In this document: in pieces, positions 10,110-21,297 of the stretch | Position numbering within the stretch: position 1 is the stretch's first letter | Layout: the number at the start of each line of letters is the position of its first letter | Assembly (NCBI RefSeq): GCF_000287335.1 | Contig: NC_018419.1 | Coordinates: 310,001-374,000 of the forward strand | DNA: 64,000 nucleotides | Reading direction: 5' to 3' | DNA from: a secondary endosymbiont of Ctenarytaina eucalypti | GTDB taxonomy: Bacteria; Pseudomonadota; Gammaproteobacteria; Enterobacterales; Enterobacteriaceae | The notes under the pieces: model-generated | What the model was told of the DNA's origin: nothing | What the model saw: the letters and a program-made list of their open reading frames with translations, nothing else | The model's database searches: none | Program-made: the position numbers and the translations under genes

Positions 10110-11132
10110 TTACTGCCTACTTAGACCGCGTATCATTTTGACCAAACCCCAGCATGTATACGATGGGCATCGTCAGTAAAAGTTATGCCAGGTGAAACCG
10201 CATTTTTGACATCGATAACGGGTTTGGTATGGATCTTTGCCTTGACCATATCGCACGGCGTCTGCCAACTGTCCTTGGAAAGACTATCTTCAGTATCTCT
10301 TAAATGGAAAGGTATACGGAGGTGAAGTATGAGTATCGTCGAATGTTCGCGAAAAATTTCTCATTAATGTAACCCCGCGCCGCTTCCTGTCCCTGCTCAC
10401 TCTCCAGAATATCCGTCAACAGTAACTCCGTGATCGAGCGGGTATGCTTTTCTACCCAGCGTTTAATGAAATCAGCCTAAGCGCCAGGCTACTCTAGCAC
10501 CGATAACAGTTTTATAGAATGAGGAACCTTTCGATGACCATGGCCCTATCCTAATCCAAGATCCGTGTCAATTTCCCGACTGCACTAGACATAGACTGAC
10601 GGCTCACCCATAGTAAAATAGGTCAGTTTTTACCGGTTCCCTTTGACAGGGAGTTACTAACATTTCCGAGACGTTTATCGTTTTCGATTATTCGATAGTC
10701 ATTTGATAAATCTGCAATATCAGGCGTAAGGCGACAATCCGAAACTTGTTCTCGCTCGCTAACTGATTAAACATCTCTTCATTCACGTAGTCACGAACAC
10801 GCTGCTGCATTGCTAACAAACTCTTCTCAATGGTTTATGTGGTGTTCTCTAGAAGAGACTAATGAATGCGGATAGCAGAATCGACTGATCCGCGGGAGCG
10901 GAATACACTCTCTAGCATTAGGTGCCTTTTAGCTAGGCTCCCATCTTCTTACAACGCATCAAGAAATAGTTATAATAGCTCATCCTTATGATTTGAAAAG
11001 CACTAATATAATCCAGATACTTCTTCAACAAATGACTTGCTGAATGCTGAGGATCTTGCTGTAAGCTTCTGCGCCTATATACCACCCGAAAGCCGCAGCT
11101 ACGGGTGGTATATAGGCGCAGTCGGTTCTAAC
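10110..11132 (-). pseudogene. lapB: near full-length relic of LPS assembly protein LapB (YciM)
   Basis: LapB is an inner-membrane TPR and rubredoxin-like protein that steers FtsH degradation of LpxC. Three parts are readable on the minus strand. Near 11105-11070 is PVAAAFGWYIG (E. coli PVAAAYGWYMG). At about 10476-10332 is ADFIKRWVEKHT...TELLLTDILESE...AARGYI (AEFLQRAVEENT...ELMLADIIEARD...AAQVYI). At about 10230-10110 is RYRCQKCGFTWHNFY, stop, RCPS...MIRGL (RYRCQKCGFTAYTLYWHCPS...PIRGL). Total span is 1,023 bp against 1,170 in E. coli, with stops and frameshifts. The metal-binding CQKCG pair survives in a dead frame. Confidence 0.88.
11069..11121. repeat. 20 bp perfect inverted repeat inside the lapB relic
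   Basis: Arms 11069-11088 and 11102-11121 are perfect complements (CTGCGCCTATATACCACCCG) around a 13-base loop. Read on the minus strand, the loop plus the 11069-11088 arm encodes VAAAFGWYIG, the true lapB sequence. The other arm lies where codons for the first LapB residues should be and encodes nothing lapB-like, so it looks like an inverted copy of the native arm. Confidence 0.9.
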
Positions 11133-11234
11133 ATAATATGTTATTTCTTAGGCCAAAAGGCTGGGGCGGGTATAAACAAAAAATATGAACTGCACTGTGA
11201 AACAGTCCTCTCTTCAATACATCACACGTGACAC

Positions 11235-11455
11235 TTAGGCATGCATTATCGCTACTTGCATGTATAGCCAAAACAAATTGAAAATGACGTAGAAAATGAA
11301 AAAGCTGTCAGAAACCAGTGAGGTGCGCGAGGCCGCTAAGGAATATTGATGATAAGCCACAAAATAGTTGCGGGTCATTATCGGAGCGGTAATTCACATA
11401 CCGTCCTGTAAATCATATAAGTTTTATCTTATAATTCTTTACCGATCTAACACGA
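11235..11455 (-). pseudogene. lapA: relic of LPS assembly protein LapA (YciS)
   Basis: Immediately upstream of the lapB relic, as in E. coli. On the minus strand one frame gives NYFVAYHQYSLAA (LapA NYLLAQGEYRIST), preceded in another frame by DNDPQLF (QNDQQVTF). A further stretch gives VIFNLFWLYMQVAIMHA (LICGLFWLRVRVSLARA). LapA is a small two-helix membrane partner of LapB. Frameshifts break it into pieces. Confidence 0.7.
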
Positions 11456-12086
11456 TCAAGTGATGATCTCCAATCATAAAAGAAAATACATCTGACGCCC
11501 TACAGGTCGTGCATCAGATTTATTAATGATGCTCTGCTATGTTAAGAAAAAACTAAGATTTTTGAAATAAACTAGGACGCATGAAAAGTTAGCTGCTGGT
11601 AAAAATACCGCTATGCGATATAGAATGTCGTTGACATTCCTAAAAATGTTATCCCATTAATGTGTTTTTAATTAAATTGATCTTGCCCTATTTACTTCTA
11701 TATCGCAATCATTAAAACGTAGTAGATAGTCATCTAGAGATATTTTAAATTCTTAGATGATCTTATCTAAAAATAGAATGAGTGAAATACCATACGTGTT
11801 TTCTTCTAAGTACCATAACTACCCTCTGAGACGCTGAAAGCGAGATTCATTGTACGCATTTTATTCTTAATTATTTTATCCTAATCCACCATGATTGTCA
11901 AGTAATTTTGCGTTATTAAATATAATACATGCTCTCGATAAATAACGCCGCTTTCCGAACAGGCAAAAAAGATAACTTTTTACTCTTTTACTAAACATTT
12001 CAAAGGTATTGCGATCAATGATCGAAACAGTAATTTGACTTCATGTTAACGTTTTACAACTGATAGAAAATGTCTTTTCTTGGTTT
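11456..12086. other. no recognisable gene
   Basis: Upstream of lapA enterobacteria carry pgpB, but I could not recognise any of it here. AT-rich with many stops. Confidence 0.5.
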
Positions 12087-12320
12087 CTATATAACGAAGG
12101 TGCTAACATATTTTCTCGGTATATCCAGCGCTAGCATCGAGCTAACAGCATACGCTGCATTTTTTGAAAAACTCTGATTACTTGCTGCATTTGCAGGCAA
12201 GGCTATCATAATTTTATAAATCGAGTTTACGAATAGCGATACAGCTTTCAATGAAAAACCATATATTCTCTTTTCATTACAGCACCGTGGTTGAGAGGCT
12301 CTTTTTAAGAATCGAAGCAT
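12087..12320 (-). pseudogene. possible N-terminal relic of FKBP-type prolyl isomerase FkpA
   Basis: A 77-codon open fragment with a hydrophobic, signal-peptide-like stretch (KIMIALPANAAS) followed by FSKNAAYAVSSMLA, which resembles the FkpA mature N-terminus FKNDDQKSAYALGASLG. FkpA is a periplasmic peptidyl-prolyl isomerase of about 270 residues, and its catalytic domain is absent here. The likeness is short, and the neighbours do not confirm it. It may be chance. Confidence 0.3.
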
Positions 12321-13345
12321 CTTTGGCTATCTCACCGAAGCGCGGTATTATCCGCTGATGTAGTAATAGCTGACCGAGCCATTTATTTAAACTCTTAAAG
12401 TGCTTTGCTTGTTGAAAGGCTCATTATAGGTAGCCTAGGTGGTAACCTTAAGCATTTTCTTTTCCATGAAAATTATTTTTTGACATGCATGTCGTGAATA
12501 AATCCCATGATTTCCCAAAACTTTTTTGTCAGCAAGGTTGAATAGCTACGTGTGAGATCAATGTTATATACTGACATAACAGTGAATTCAATAGGGGGGA
12601 TGATATTGTCGTTTTTCGATCGAAATCAAAAACCCAGCACTACCAATGTCAACTATGTACGAAAATATTATAGTTTTCTTCGCGAAATGAAGACGCTCAG
12701 CAAATATATTGCTGATTTTAAATGCAGGCGTAACTTAAAGTTTCTAAAGATTTATTGAAAACAGCAATGTCTGGGATCTATTAGATCAGTACAGGATATG
12801 TATTTCAATCAAAAACTATTTTTTTCGTAAACTAATATTATAATGTAGATTATATGCAATACCTGATCTCTGAAACATATAATCATAACATTTGACTGCA
12901 TAGTACATGCCACGCTTAAACAAGCTGGCATATTTACTAAAAAATTTATAACTGCATATCATGAGGCTTTAATGTTCAATTAATCTCTGTACGTTATGGG
13001 TACGTTTATTACATTTCGCGCAGGGCATTACAGGGATCCCTTGACTGAATGTGTAAACTGATAAATTGATTCCTACGAATCTACAGCTAATCAGCAATAG
13101 TGGCTTGCAAATAGAAATAAAGCAGGCTTTATTTTAAAATACACCTTAGCTATCGCCCGAGACTGCATAAAAATGATATAAATAGGGAGCGTAAAAACAA
13201 TTTCAGAGTGAAAAATCTCACCTGGATTACGCTACTAATAAATAACACTCTTAAGGCTTTTCATCGTACAAAAAAGATTTTTTAGCAGCTAGGGGGGTTG
13301 GAAGCTTGTTTTCATTCAAGAAAACCGTCCACATATTAGGTTTTA
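12321..13345. other. no recognisable gene
   Basis: AT-rich DNA downstream of nfuA with only short unfamiliar frames (for example 68 codons at 12552-12758). I see no RNA gene or transport gene such as gntT, which follows nfuA in E. coli. Confidence 0.5.
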
Positions 13346-13351
13346 CTCTCA

Positions 13352-13927
13352 TTAATAGTAGGAGTGATGCCCGCGCTGATGGTCCGTCAAATCACGTACG
13401 CCCTCTAGCTCAGGAAAGTGCTTCAGAAGCGCTTTTTCGATCCCCTCTTTAAGCGTGTAATCCACCATTGAACAGCCGTTACAGCCGCCGCTGAACTGGA
13501 GGATAGCTAGCATATTATCCGTGATTTCTATTAGCGTTACTTGTCCACCATGCCGCGCTAGCGGCGGATTGATCTGGGATTGAAGAAGATACTGAACACG
13601 CTCGATAAGCGGTGCGTTTTCGCTCACTTTTCGCATTTTAGCGTGAGGGGCTTTTAGTGTTAACTGAGATCCGATCTTATCCGTCACGAAATCAATTTCA
13701 GCATCTTGTAAGTAAGGCGAGGAGAGCGCATCGACATAGACCAAGATTTTATCGAATCTTAGCTCAGTATCAGTAGCATCTACCGTGCTGGGCGCACAGT
13801 ACGAAACGCCGCATTCTGCAGTAGGCGTGCCGGGATTGATAACAAACACGCGTATATAAGTCACAGATGCCTGATGAAATAGCAATTTTGCAAAATGCTT
13901 TTGAGCAGCATCAGTAATAGAGATCAT
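13352..13927 (-). CDS. nfuA: Fe-S biogenesis carrier protein NfuA
   Basis: NfuA is a cytosolic scaffold that receives 4Fe-4S clusters and hands them to apo-enzymes, helping under oxidative or iron stress. The product is 191 residues, the same length as E. coli NfuA, and starts [16 protein letters not shown]. An N-terminal degenerate A-type domain ([16 protein letters not shown]) is followed by the Nfu domain with the cluster-binding CxxC in [16 protein letters not shown], and the family tail HQRGHHSYY. The gntX relic lies directly upstream on the same strand, as in E. coli. Confidence 0.97.
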   Translation of the reverse strand: MISITDAAQKHFAKLLFHQASVTYIRVFVINPGTPTAECGVSYCAPSTVDATDTELRFDKILVYVDALSSPYLQDAEIDFVTDKIGSQLTLKAPHAKMRKVSENAPLIERVQYLLQSQINPPLARHGGQVTLIEITDNMLAILQFSGGCNGCSMVDYTLKEGIEKALLKHFPELEGVRDLTDHQRGHHSYY

Positions 13928-13983
13928 AATTTTTACCAGAATTCGATTAACTTAGTTTTACATTATACATCCACAGCTCAAGA

Positions 13984-14150
13984 CTACAAGGCTCGACAAA
14001 CATTAGATAGCCCACACGCAGGCACATGATCACGAAAAAGAAAACAACTTATGTCACAGGTGGTTATTGCTCTTATGGTAATTCACCGGAGTAACATAAA
14101 ATATTTCCAGATCACTTCCATGCTCTATGCGCAAGGAAGTAAGCGTTAAT
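13984..14150 (-). pseudogene. gntX: relic of GntX (ComF-type phosphoribosyltransferase-like) C-terminus
   Basis: Read on the minus strand the frame ending at the stop at 13984 gives ITIRAITTCDIS...LFRDHVPA...VCRAL. This follows the GntX end VIVDDVVTTGSTV...LLRNGAAA...LCRTL, including the final residues and stop. The PRPP-loop acids (VDD) are lost, and upstream parts are shifted. In E. coli gntX immediately precedes nfuA on the same strand, exactly as here. Confidence 0.65.
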
Positions 14151-15035
14151 GCGAGAGTAAATCAGTCCCTAAAGTAATGCTAGCGTTTCGCTATTTAGAT
14201 ATTTTAAAAAAATCAGCAGTTTGAAAAATTAGACCCCTCACTAATAGAGCAGTTATGAGATGGGGTGCTGTGAAGGCTGTCTAACAGAATTTATGCGGTG
14301 CAGCGCTTGACTAATTGTCAACGCCGTGTGTGACTATATTTTTATGGTCAAGCAAGCGAAACGCCCACCCTAACGTGTCTGAAACTAGAGCATGAATGTT
14401 TGCAGTCATGTAAACTCGATTGCATAACTGATAATCTTTTTGTTGATTATCAAGTACCATCAGTACCGCTTGAAGCTCTTTTCTACCGCATAATAGCTTT
14501 TATACTCTAAATCTAGGAAAAATTGCGCCTCTAGCACAGATAGGATAAGCAGAAAGCAGTATAATTCACTTGCGCAAGAGAAAAAGTATGCCACCGGCAG
14601 AGCCGGTAGTTCAGTAGTGCTACCATGCGATAAAGCATCAGACATAATTTTATAGATTCTACTCTCGACTTTAGATGCAAATCTAATCATACTCAGATCT
14701 TTAATGACATATCAACTGACTTTCTATTCGACTGCAGAAAAAACTTCAGTGCCAATTCTATCAATAAGTAATTGAATCAATTACAGAACGTGTTGACGCC
14801 TATGTGATCATGTGTTCTGTCTGTATTCACTGTGTGAGACAAGATAGGCGGAGTAAAGATATTTTTGATGCGGGGTATGAGTTACAAAATCGATTCAACA
14901 TAGGCGTGAAACACCCTCAGCGAGGAATAGAACACCTGCTGCATCTTTAGAACAATGCCGAGGGAAGTATCTGAGTAGTTAAGCGGTTGGCTTAACGCTC
15001 TAAGCTAAATTTTTCCGATCCCTTGTCATCAATAC
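14151..15035. other. no recognisable gene
   Basis: Eroded DNA between the gntX and pdxY relics. A 76-codon minus frame at 14460-14690 has no familiar product. The C-terminal half of pdxY probably lies at the right edge but was not recognised. Confidence 0.5.
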
Positions 15036-15039
15036 CTGA

Positions 15040-15388
15040 CTTCTCTGTTTGTGCTTTCAGAAAACCTTGGCGCTACATGGGCGGTTTATAATTCGAGCGC
15101 TTGGTGTTTGTAAATCTTTTTTGTCACGGAGACTATTGATTAAAAACAGGCTGTATGCTGAGTCAGCGAATACCTTACTCTTCTGTTTCTCAACAAGGAT
15201 TTCATAGCCGGTCATAAGTTTTTACGAATATAAAGTTATAGTAGATAACATGTATTATCTAGAGTAATACTATTTACTGATGATTGTTTATTTTATGATT
15301 TTACGTTAAAACGGACAAGAGGATCACCGCTCAACAGCATCAACTCTATTGATGAGGCATGGCCTGAGATAAAAAGAAGACGCTTCAT
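15040..15388 (-). pseudogene. pdxY: relic of pyridoxal kinase PdxY
   Basis: On the minus strand an ATG at 15388 starts MKRLLFISGHASSIELMLLS, aligning with PdxY MKNILAIQ...GHAGNSAAEFPMRRLG with a four-residue gap. Further on are LMTGYEILVE (VLSGY...EHILG) and KVFADSA (KYFCDPV), then AHVAPRFSE near 15080 (CIVAPGVAE). Stops and frameshifts separate them. It follows tyrS on the same strand, as in E. coli. PdxY salvages pyridoxal, so with it dead the intact pdxH must work on substrate from elsewhere. Confidence 0.7.
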
Positions 15389-15466
15389 TAAAAAATTTCC
15401 TAAATACCTGCGATCTTAGAAGCCTCAAGAGAGGCAAGAAATTCAATCGCTCTTCCAGAAATTTTA

Positions 15467-16741
15467 CTATTTCCAAGCGATCATACAGAAGTGTTTTTTA
15501 CCACGCCGTAACAGGGTGTACTGTTTATACAGTTTATCAGTATCGTTAAATACATACTCGGGCGCTGTCTGTTTTTTGCTGTTCACCTCCACTGAGCTGG
15601 AAGCGATCATGGTACGGGCCTGACTGCGCGACGGTGCCAGGTTAGCCATTACCAGGGCCTGCTGTAAATCTGCACCACGCTCAAGGGAGACCGTCGGAAT
15701 GCCATCTTGGGATAATTGAGCAAAATCCTTTTCGCTAAGGCCCGATACTGTGCCAGTAAATAGGCTAGCGGTAATACGCTTAGCCGCTGCTAATCCTTTT
15801 TCGCCATGGACCATGCGAGTTACCTCTGAGGCCAGCACATGCTGGGCACGGGGGGTCTTCTCACTGACGCGATCTTCTTGTGCTAGCAGCTCAATATCAG
15901 ACAGCAACAAGAAGGTAAATAATTTTAAGAAGTGGTAAACATCACTGTCGGCGGTATTGATCCAAAACTGATAGAACTGATAAGGGCTGGTCTTGTGCGG
16001 ATCTAACGACACTGCACCTCCCTCAGTCTTGCTAAATTTAGTTCCATCAGATTTAGTTATCAGCGGTAACGTCAGACCATACACTCTATTCTGATGCAGT
16101 CTACGCGTCAAATCGATACCAGAAGTGATATTCCCCCACTGGTCAGAGCCGCCAATCTGCAGTTCCACGCCATACTGTTTGTGTAGGTGCGCAAAATCAT
16201 AGGCCTGTAGCAAATTATAGGAAAACTCAGTAAAGGAAATACCGCTATCATCACGATGCAATCGCTGCTTTACCGCTTCTTTATTGATCATCTGATTAAC
16301 GGAAAAATGCTTACCTATATCGCGAAGACAGGTCAATACGTTCATCGACCCAAACCAGTCATAGTTGTTAGTGACGATAGCGCTATTCGCTCCGCAGTTA
16401 AAATCGAGAAACAGCGATAGTTGAGATCTAATTTTTCCTGCCCAGTCCTGGACGATTTCCATAGTATTGAGCTTTCGCTCGTTTGCTTTAAAGCTAGGAT
16501 CACCTATCAGCCCGGTAGCACCTCCAACCAGCAACACCGGACGGTGCCCGGCCAGTTGAAAGCGTTTCAAGCACAGCAAGGGGACGAGATGTCCTAAGTG
16601 CAAGCTGTCGGCGGTAGGATCAAAACCGCAATACAATACGATTGTCCCTGACGACAACCGCTCAGCTAGCACCTTTTCTTCAGTAACCTGGGCAATCAAG
16701 CCTCGCTCCTGCAAGTTTTTTATGAGGTTAGTGCTTTCCAT
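15467..16741 (-). CDS. tyrS: tyrosyl-tRNA synthetase TyrS
   Basis: TyrS charges tRNA-Tyr with tyrosine. The ATG at 16741 gives 424 residues, equal to E. coli. An upstream in-frame ATG at 16774 would add 11 unconserved residues, and GGAG lies just before the chosen start. The class I motifs are the HIGH equivalent HLGH in [19 protein letters not shown] and the KMSKS loop KFSKTEGG (E. coli has KFGKT). The tyrosine-binding [11 protein letters not shown] is intact, and the S4-like C-terminal RNA-binding domain is present ([18 protein letters not shown]). It lies 164 bp downstream of pdxH on the same strand, with the pdxY relic following, so the ancestral pdxH-tyrS-pdxY order is kept. Confidence 0.97.
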   Translation of the reverse strand: MESTNLIKNLQERGLIAQVTEEKVLAERLSSGTIVLYCGFDPTADSLHLGHLVPLLCLKRFQLAGHRPVLLVGGATGLIGDPSFKANERKLNTMEIVQDWAGKIRSQLSLFLDFNCGANSAIVTNNYDWFGSMNVLTCLRDIGKHFSVNQMINKEAVKQRLHRDDSGISFTEFSYNLLQAYDFAHLHKQYGVELQIGGSDQWGNITSGIDLTRRLHQNRVYGLTLPLITKSDGTKFSKTEGGAVSLDPHKTSPYQFYQFWINTADSDVYHFLKLFTFLLLSDIELLAQEDRVSEKTPRAQHVLASEVTRMVHGEKGLAAAKRITASLFTGTVSGLSEKDFAQLSQDGIPTVSLERGADLQQALVMANLAPSRSQARTMIASSSVEVNSKKQTAPEYVFNDTDKLYKQYTLLRRGKKHFCMIAWK

Positions 16742-16905
16742 GAAACGCTCCATGATCAAGAATACCGCAAACAAAAGATCCCGTGGCTGACGCCGGTTTT
16801 AGCTATCTATCATCCTACCCATATCATTAAAAATGATATCGTAATGATCGTCAATACGATCTAGTTAAAGGCCGGAGATTTAGGTGTGAGTGCTGACTGA
16901 TGCAG

Positions 16906-17556
16906 CTATGGCGCTAATCGATCGGTTTTCCAACCGCTGCCTTCACGTCGATATATAAACCGGTCGTGTAAGCGGTGTTCACGGCCCTGCCAGAATTCCA
17001 TGGCATCGATAGTGACTCGATACCCGCCCCAGAAACTCGGGAGCGGAACATCATTCTGGATAAATTTTTGTTTCAGCTCTAAGAATTGACTTTCTAATGC
17101 GCTGCGAGATGAGATTAGGCTGGATTGTCTAGAGACCCAGGCACATATCTGGCTATCTCGGGGTCGGCTGTTAAAGTACTTCAGAACATTGACGACCGAG
17201 AGTTGCTCGGCTCGTCCAAGAACTAACACCTGACGCTCTAGCGCGTTCCAAGGGAAGTGTAGGCTAATGCGAGGGTTATTAGATAAATGAGTAGCTTTTC
17301 TGCTGTGAAGATTAGTGTAAAATAGCATACTCTGGCGATCAAAATTTTTAAGCAATACTAGCCGCTGAAACGGCTGCCCTCTCGTGTCTACAGTACTTGC
17401 GCTCATGGCGGTTGCGTCAGGAAGAAGAGCAGCGCAGGCTTGATTAAGCCACCGCTCGAACAAATCCATGGGTTCCTCCGTTAAATCGGCTCTCCGCAGT
17501 CCAGATTGGGTATATTCTCTACGCATGGCGGTAATATTGATTGAATGTTCAGTCAT
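16906..17556 (-). CDS. pdxH: pyridoxine/pyridoxamine 5'-phosphate oxidase PdxH
   Basis: PdxH is an FMN enzyme that oxidises PNP or PMP to pyridoxal 5'-phosphate, the active vitamin B6. The ATG at 17556 gives 216 residues (E. coli 218). The frame is open for 21 more codons upstream, but those do not match the family. Conserved parts include [54 protein letters not shown] and the end WKTDRLAP. Confidence 0.96.
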   Translation of the reverse strand: MTEHSINITAMRREYTQSGLRRADLTEEPMDLFERWLNQACAALLPDATAMSASTVDTRGQPFQRLVLLKNFDRQSMLFYTNLHSRKATHLSNNPRISLHFPWNALERQVLVLGRAEQLSVVNVLKYFNSRPRDSQICAWVSRQSSLISSRSALESQFLELKQKFIQNDVPLPSFWGGYRVTIDAMEFWQGREHRLHDRFIYRREGSGWKTDRLAP

Positions 17557-17687
17557 GGTTTGCCGAAACCAATACTTAAAAGCATTATTCTGCATCGTGA
17601 CGATGAAAATCTCAATCATTTCAGAATAGCATTATTCTAGATGACAAAAGTATCAAGGATTGATGGTTCTTCACGCGATCAAAGGCT

Positions 17688-17713
17688 GCCTCCCCTCTGG
17701 CTAGAGGGGAGGC
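17688..17713. repeat. 11 bp perfect hairpin upstream of pdxH
   Basis: Arms 17688-17698 (GCCTCCCCTCT) and 17703-17713 around a 4-base loop. GC-rich in AT-rich surroundings, with no T-run on either strand. It lies 130 bases before the pdxH start and could be the stem of a lost upstream gene's terminator or a leader hairpin. Confidence 0.75.
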
Positions 17714-20455
17714 GGAGACTACTGACAGGAAAATTAACTGTTAGCACCGGAGAAAAGAAAATTCATTCACACTCACAAACGTGAGTTAACGCCATAGTCT
17801 GCGGCATAGTGCCAGATTAATAATGTCAGAATGCACATTCTCTCATATCGAAAATCCGGATCACTAGAGAGTGAAAGGGGCGCGAAAGAGACAACCTCAC
17901 TATCAAGTGTCATATCATCTAGTTCTATTGTGATGAGTTACATAGAATCGCGAAGATATCCATACGAGCGCCTCGACCATATACGGAGGAAGCTGGATTA
18001 AAAAATCACGAAGCATGAGAGTTAGCTAATAGAAGAAAAATTGCGATATGGCACGAAAATATTTGAAATTCTTCAGAGCGTCATCCGGTTACGTGCTGTG
18101 AAAATACTATCGCTTCCTTTGCCTGCGCATCATAGTCATACGGCTGTAGATCACCATTTAGAAGTCTTTTAAAAAGGAGAATACGCCATTGTAGTAAGTA
18201 ATCACATATTGTATTTTTCGAGTTATTATCACTACTGTAAAAATTCTGCTTTTTAATCAATTTTTACACTCATAGGCTAAAACTTTTTAATATTATTTAC
18301 CCAGATAGGGTTAGATGATTAGCTTTATATGTGTAAAAAGTAGTGATCTAAGGCGTCTACAGAGAAGTATGCTTTTAACCATACAGCATCACTGACTCGT
18401 CCATGTATAGTTTTAAGACACAACACTGCTTGCGGGGTCGACTGCTAATTGAGCCGCTCAGTAACTTTAAACTTTCGTTTCCATAGAGAGCATGAGAAAG
18501 CATTTTATCAATGAACATACTACTCTCTCTTCAACGCAGAGCCTAAAATCTAGCATGGTTTACCAAATCTACTGTGAGCAAGCATCATTCAATTTTCATG
18601 ATGCTCCAGCTGCGTGCTCAGAGAACGATGAGGATGTGAAATAAAGTGAACATGTGCCTTGTATAGACTTTGGTGATGACTCGACCTTTGGTCGAGCATT
18701 TCATATGATTCGAACGTCTATCCAGCTTTGGCATAGACGCATGGTGTCACTACTACGCTCACCCCAGGTTGTGCAGGTACCTCTCTCTACATCAACACAT
18801 GCTTAGAGCCCTGTACGGAATAATATGGTTTTTCATTTTAAACTATACTGCCAATCAGTGTACAGCGAACCCATTGATCATTGCTTGCAGGACACCGCTC
18901 AGGCGCATAGAGGCTATGATCAAAGTTATACAATTCTGCGTGACTACCTTCGCTACCGTTGCCAAACCTCTTCTGGATATGAGTAGCTTTCCATAGCTTG
19001 CGTCGTATAGACAACCATAATAAGTAAATCAATATCATACAGTCTGTGTTATCGGAACGCGTTTTCAGAAATGGCATCAAAGATACCGGAAAAGCAAGCA
19101 ACCATGAATGATAGCGGGCTTCTACAACATCGATAGACGGGGATCTCCCTAAGTAAGCATCAACGGTCATCGGCTAAGATCAGCAGAATTTTGATTGTAT
19201 CCGGGCTGTTATTAGGGTGCCTGAAATCATTGCTAGTAAGGGGGCTTATTTTAAGACTTTTTGAATGCTCCGGCTCTTATCCATAATGTTTAACCGCGCA
19301 TTATCAGCAACACGCAGCCAATGTGGGATAAACAGCGCGACTCAGATTAATAAAACGCCATTCTTCAGTGGTAATACGCTAATACACAAGGGCTCTCCCA
19401 GCTTGGAGAGGCAGAAGAAGATACTAATAAGCACGTCGTGCTTAGTACGGGGGTTGCCTAAATAGAGATCGCTGCCTTACATAGCAGATGGTAAATAAGG
19501 AAGACTAGTTCAGGTTGAAATAAGCAGCTTTTTGTAGCAATCTTGCTGCCTCTGCGATAGAAGAGGCAATCATGACACAACTCGGTTCTCATGCGCCTCT
19601 AAACAGAGTTTCGCACTAATCTGCCAAGAACAATAATGCGTTTGTTAAAAAAGGTTGTGTCAATAAAAAAAGATTTTATACAATCAGTATAGTTAATCGA
19701 TAATGCTCCCGAAAGTAACGGAACAAAGTTAGACCCGATGAAAAACACTCAGCGCCCTGAGATGAAAAGCATGTTTTACTCAACTCACATCATAGAAGAC
19801 CGTGATTTTCTATGATGTGATTAATTTTCTTCCTATCAGGGTTTAACTTATCTAGACGATTGAGAGATAAACATAATAACAACCGATGCAGACAGGCTTA
19901 GCTATCTGCGAGGTAAGCCCTAAGCAGACTTGCCGGGCTATAATAGCAGAAGCACTCCCATAATAGCATGATAGAAAAAACACAATGATCTAGATTGTTT
20001 AGCTCGTTGATAATGAGCTACCCGAAGCTGTCTAAGGGGTGTCTCGTTGACACGAGAACCTCGTTTTTTCAGCTGTTGCTGTACAAACATTATCGTGGGT
20101 AATCATCATGGCGACATTATTCGTTTCTATTGAATACTAGAAAATAATATTATTACATTACTTGACGTAAGTAGAGAATGCTTATCACCTCAGTTCTGAT
20201 TTCATGATTTGATGATCTAACGTTCACCTTCTTCACTGAGGAAACAATGATGCGTTTTTATTCAATATATTTATAATGATAGTAAATCGATCTACCTTAA
20301 CTCAACATGCATGATAAAACGCATATGACCATGCAGTGATAGGATGTCAGCTATTTTAAACAGACAACGGCAGTCTGCACTTTATAAGGAGAACTAAACA
20401 ACCGTTTAAACATTATCCTTAACTTTAGAATGAAGTACGACCGAGAGCAGTAGCC
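17714..20455. other. 2.7 kb with no recognisable gene
   Basis: Upstream of pdxH enterobacteria carry mliC and anmK, but I recognised neither. Short open frames (for example 110 codons on the minus strand at 18838-19170) have no familiar product. A 13 bp perfect hairpin lies at 19785-19820 and a 7 bp hairpin near 18678-18696. Confidence 0.5.
19785..19820 (+). repeat. 13 bp perfect hairpin followed by T-rich DNA
   Basis: Arms TCACATCATAGAA (19785-19797) and 19808-19820 with a 10-base loop, followed on the plus strand by TTAATTTTCTT. It could act as a weak terminator, but no plus-strand gene precedes it. Confidence 0.7.
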
Positions 20456-20459
20456 TCAA

Positions 20460-20566
20460 CAGCTTTTCTTAACGCGACGGCCTCATCATGCATCCTGCAA
20501 TGCCCCCATCACCAGCTGAAACTGTCGTTGGTTACGCACTAAACCCTCCAGCGCCGAAATGATACG
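20460..20566 (-). pseudogene. possible C-terminal relic of glutathione S-transferase GstA
   Basis: Directly after the nth stop, and in the same frame, the minus strand reads ISALEGLVRNQRQFQLVMGA then LQDA, stop. This resembles the GstA end [28 protein letters not shown] with a short gap. In E. coli the order is nth-dtpA-gstA on one strand, so this placement would need dtpA to have been deleted. The stretch is clearly more GC-rich and codon-like than its surroundings, but the identity is tentative. Confidence 0.35.
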
Positions 20567-21205
20567 TTATTTTGAATAATATTTTTGGTCGTACTCACAT
20601 AGCTCTTCAATCAGGCAAGAGCTGCAGCGTGGTTTTCGAGCGATGCAGGTATAGCGCCCATGGAGAACCAACCAGTGGTGACATGCAACTTTAAACGGTT
20701 TCGGTACAACTTCCAAAAGCATTTTCTCTACGGCCGCTACGTTTTTGCCGACTGCAAAACGGGTACGGTTGGCAACACGAAAAACATGTGTATCCACGGC
20801 GATTGTCGGCCGGCCAAAAACTGTATTTAGCACGACATTTGCGGTTTTCCTCCCAACACCGGGCAACGCCTCCAGAGCTTCCCGACTCTCCGGCACTTCT
20901 CCCTGATGTTGCTCGAGCAGCAGTCGACAGATTTTTATGATATTTTCCGCTTTTCTGTTAAATAGTCCTATCGATTTAATGTACTTTTTGACACCTTCCG
21001 CCTTCAGAGAGAGCATAGCCTGAGGTGTATTAGCTTCTAGAAATAATAAGCGAGTAGCTTTATTAACGCTATCATCCTTAGCCTGTGCCGATAGAAGTAC
21101 TGCAATTAAGAGCTCGAAAGACGAGCGGTACTCCAACTCGGTAGTGGGAGTCGAATCTTTCGTTTGAAAGCGAGAAAGAATATCATGACGCTTAGTTTGA
21201 TTCAT
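20567..21205 (-). CDS. nth: endonuclease III (DNA glycosylase/AP lyase) Nth
   Basis: Nth excises oxidised pyrimidines and nicks abasic sites in base excision repair. The chosen ATG at 21205 gives 212 residues (E. coli 211), beginning MNQTKRHDILSRF. The frame is open to 21310, but those 35 residues fall in the rsxE relic and no clear ribosome binding site marks either start. The helix-hairpin-helix LPGVGRKTANVVL carries the catalytic Lys, followed by the catalytic Asp in VDTHVFRVANR. The 4Fe-4S loop C-x6-C-x2-C-x5-C is intact in CIARKPRCSSCLIEELCEY. In E. coli nth ends the rsx operon, and an rsxE relic lies just upstream here. Confidence 0.97.
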   Translation of the reverse strand: MNQTKRHDILSRFQTKDSTPTTELEYRSSFELLIAVLLSAQAKDDSVNKATRLLFLEANTPQAMLSLKAEGVKKYIKSIGLFNRKAENIIKICRLLLEQHQGEVPESREALEALPGVGRKTANVVLNTVFGRPTIAVDTHVFRVANRTRFAVGKNVAAVEKMLLEVVPKPFKVACHHWLVLHGRYTCIARKPRCSSCLIEELCEYDQKYYSK

Positions 21206-21297
21206 CGAATAAAGACTATCATTGTTGTGGTGATACCAGTCTAACTGCCTTCGCATCATTGATTGCAATGCGTTGATCGGAAAAAGTATTATCTCGA

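Noticed and set aside
11037-11231. 64-codon plus frame containing a YGWYIG string
   Set aside because: The string arises because the inverted repeat mirrors lapB codons on the plus strand; the gene is on the minus strand.
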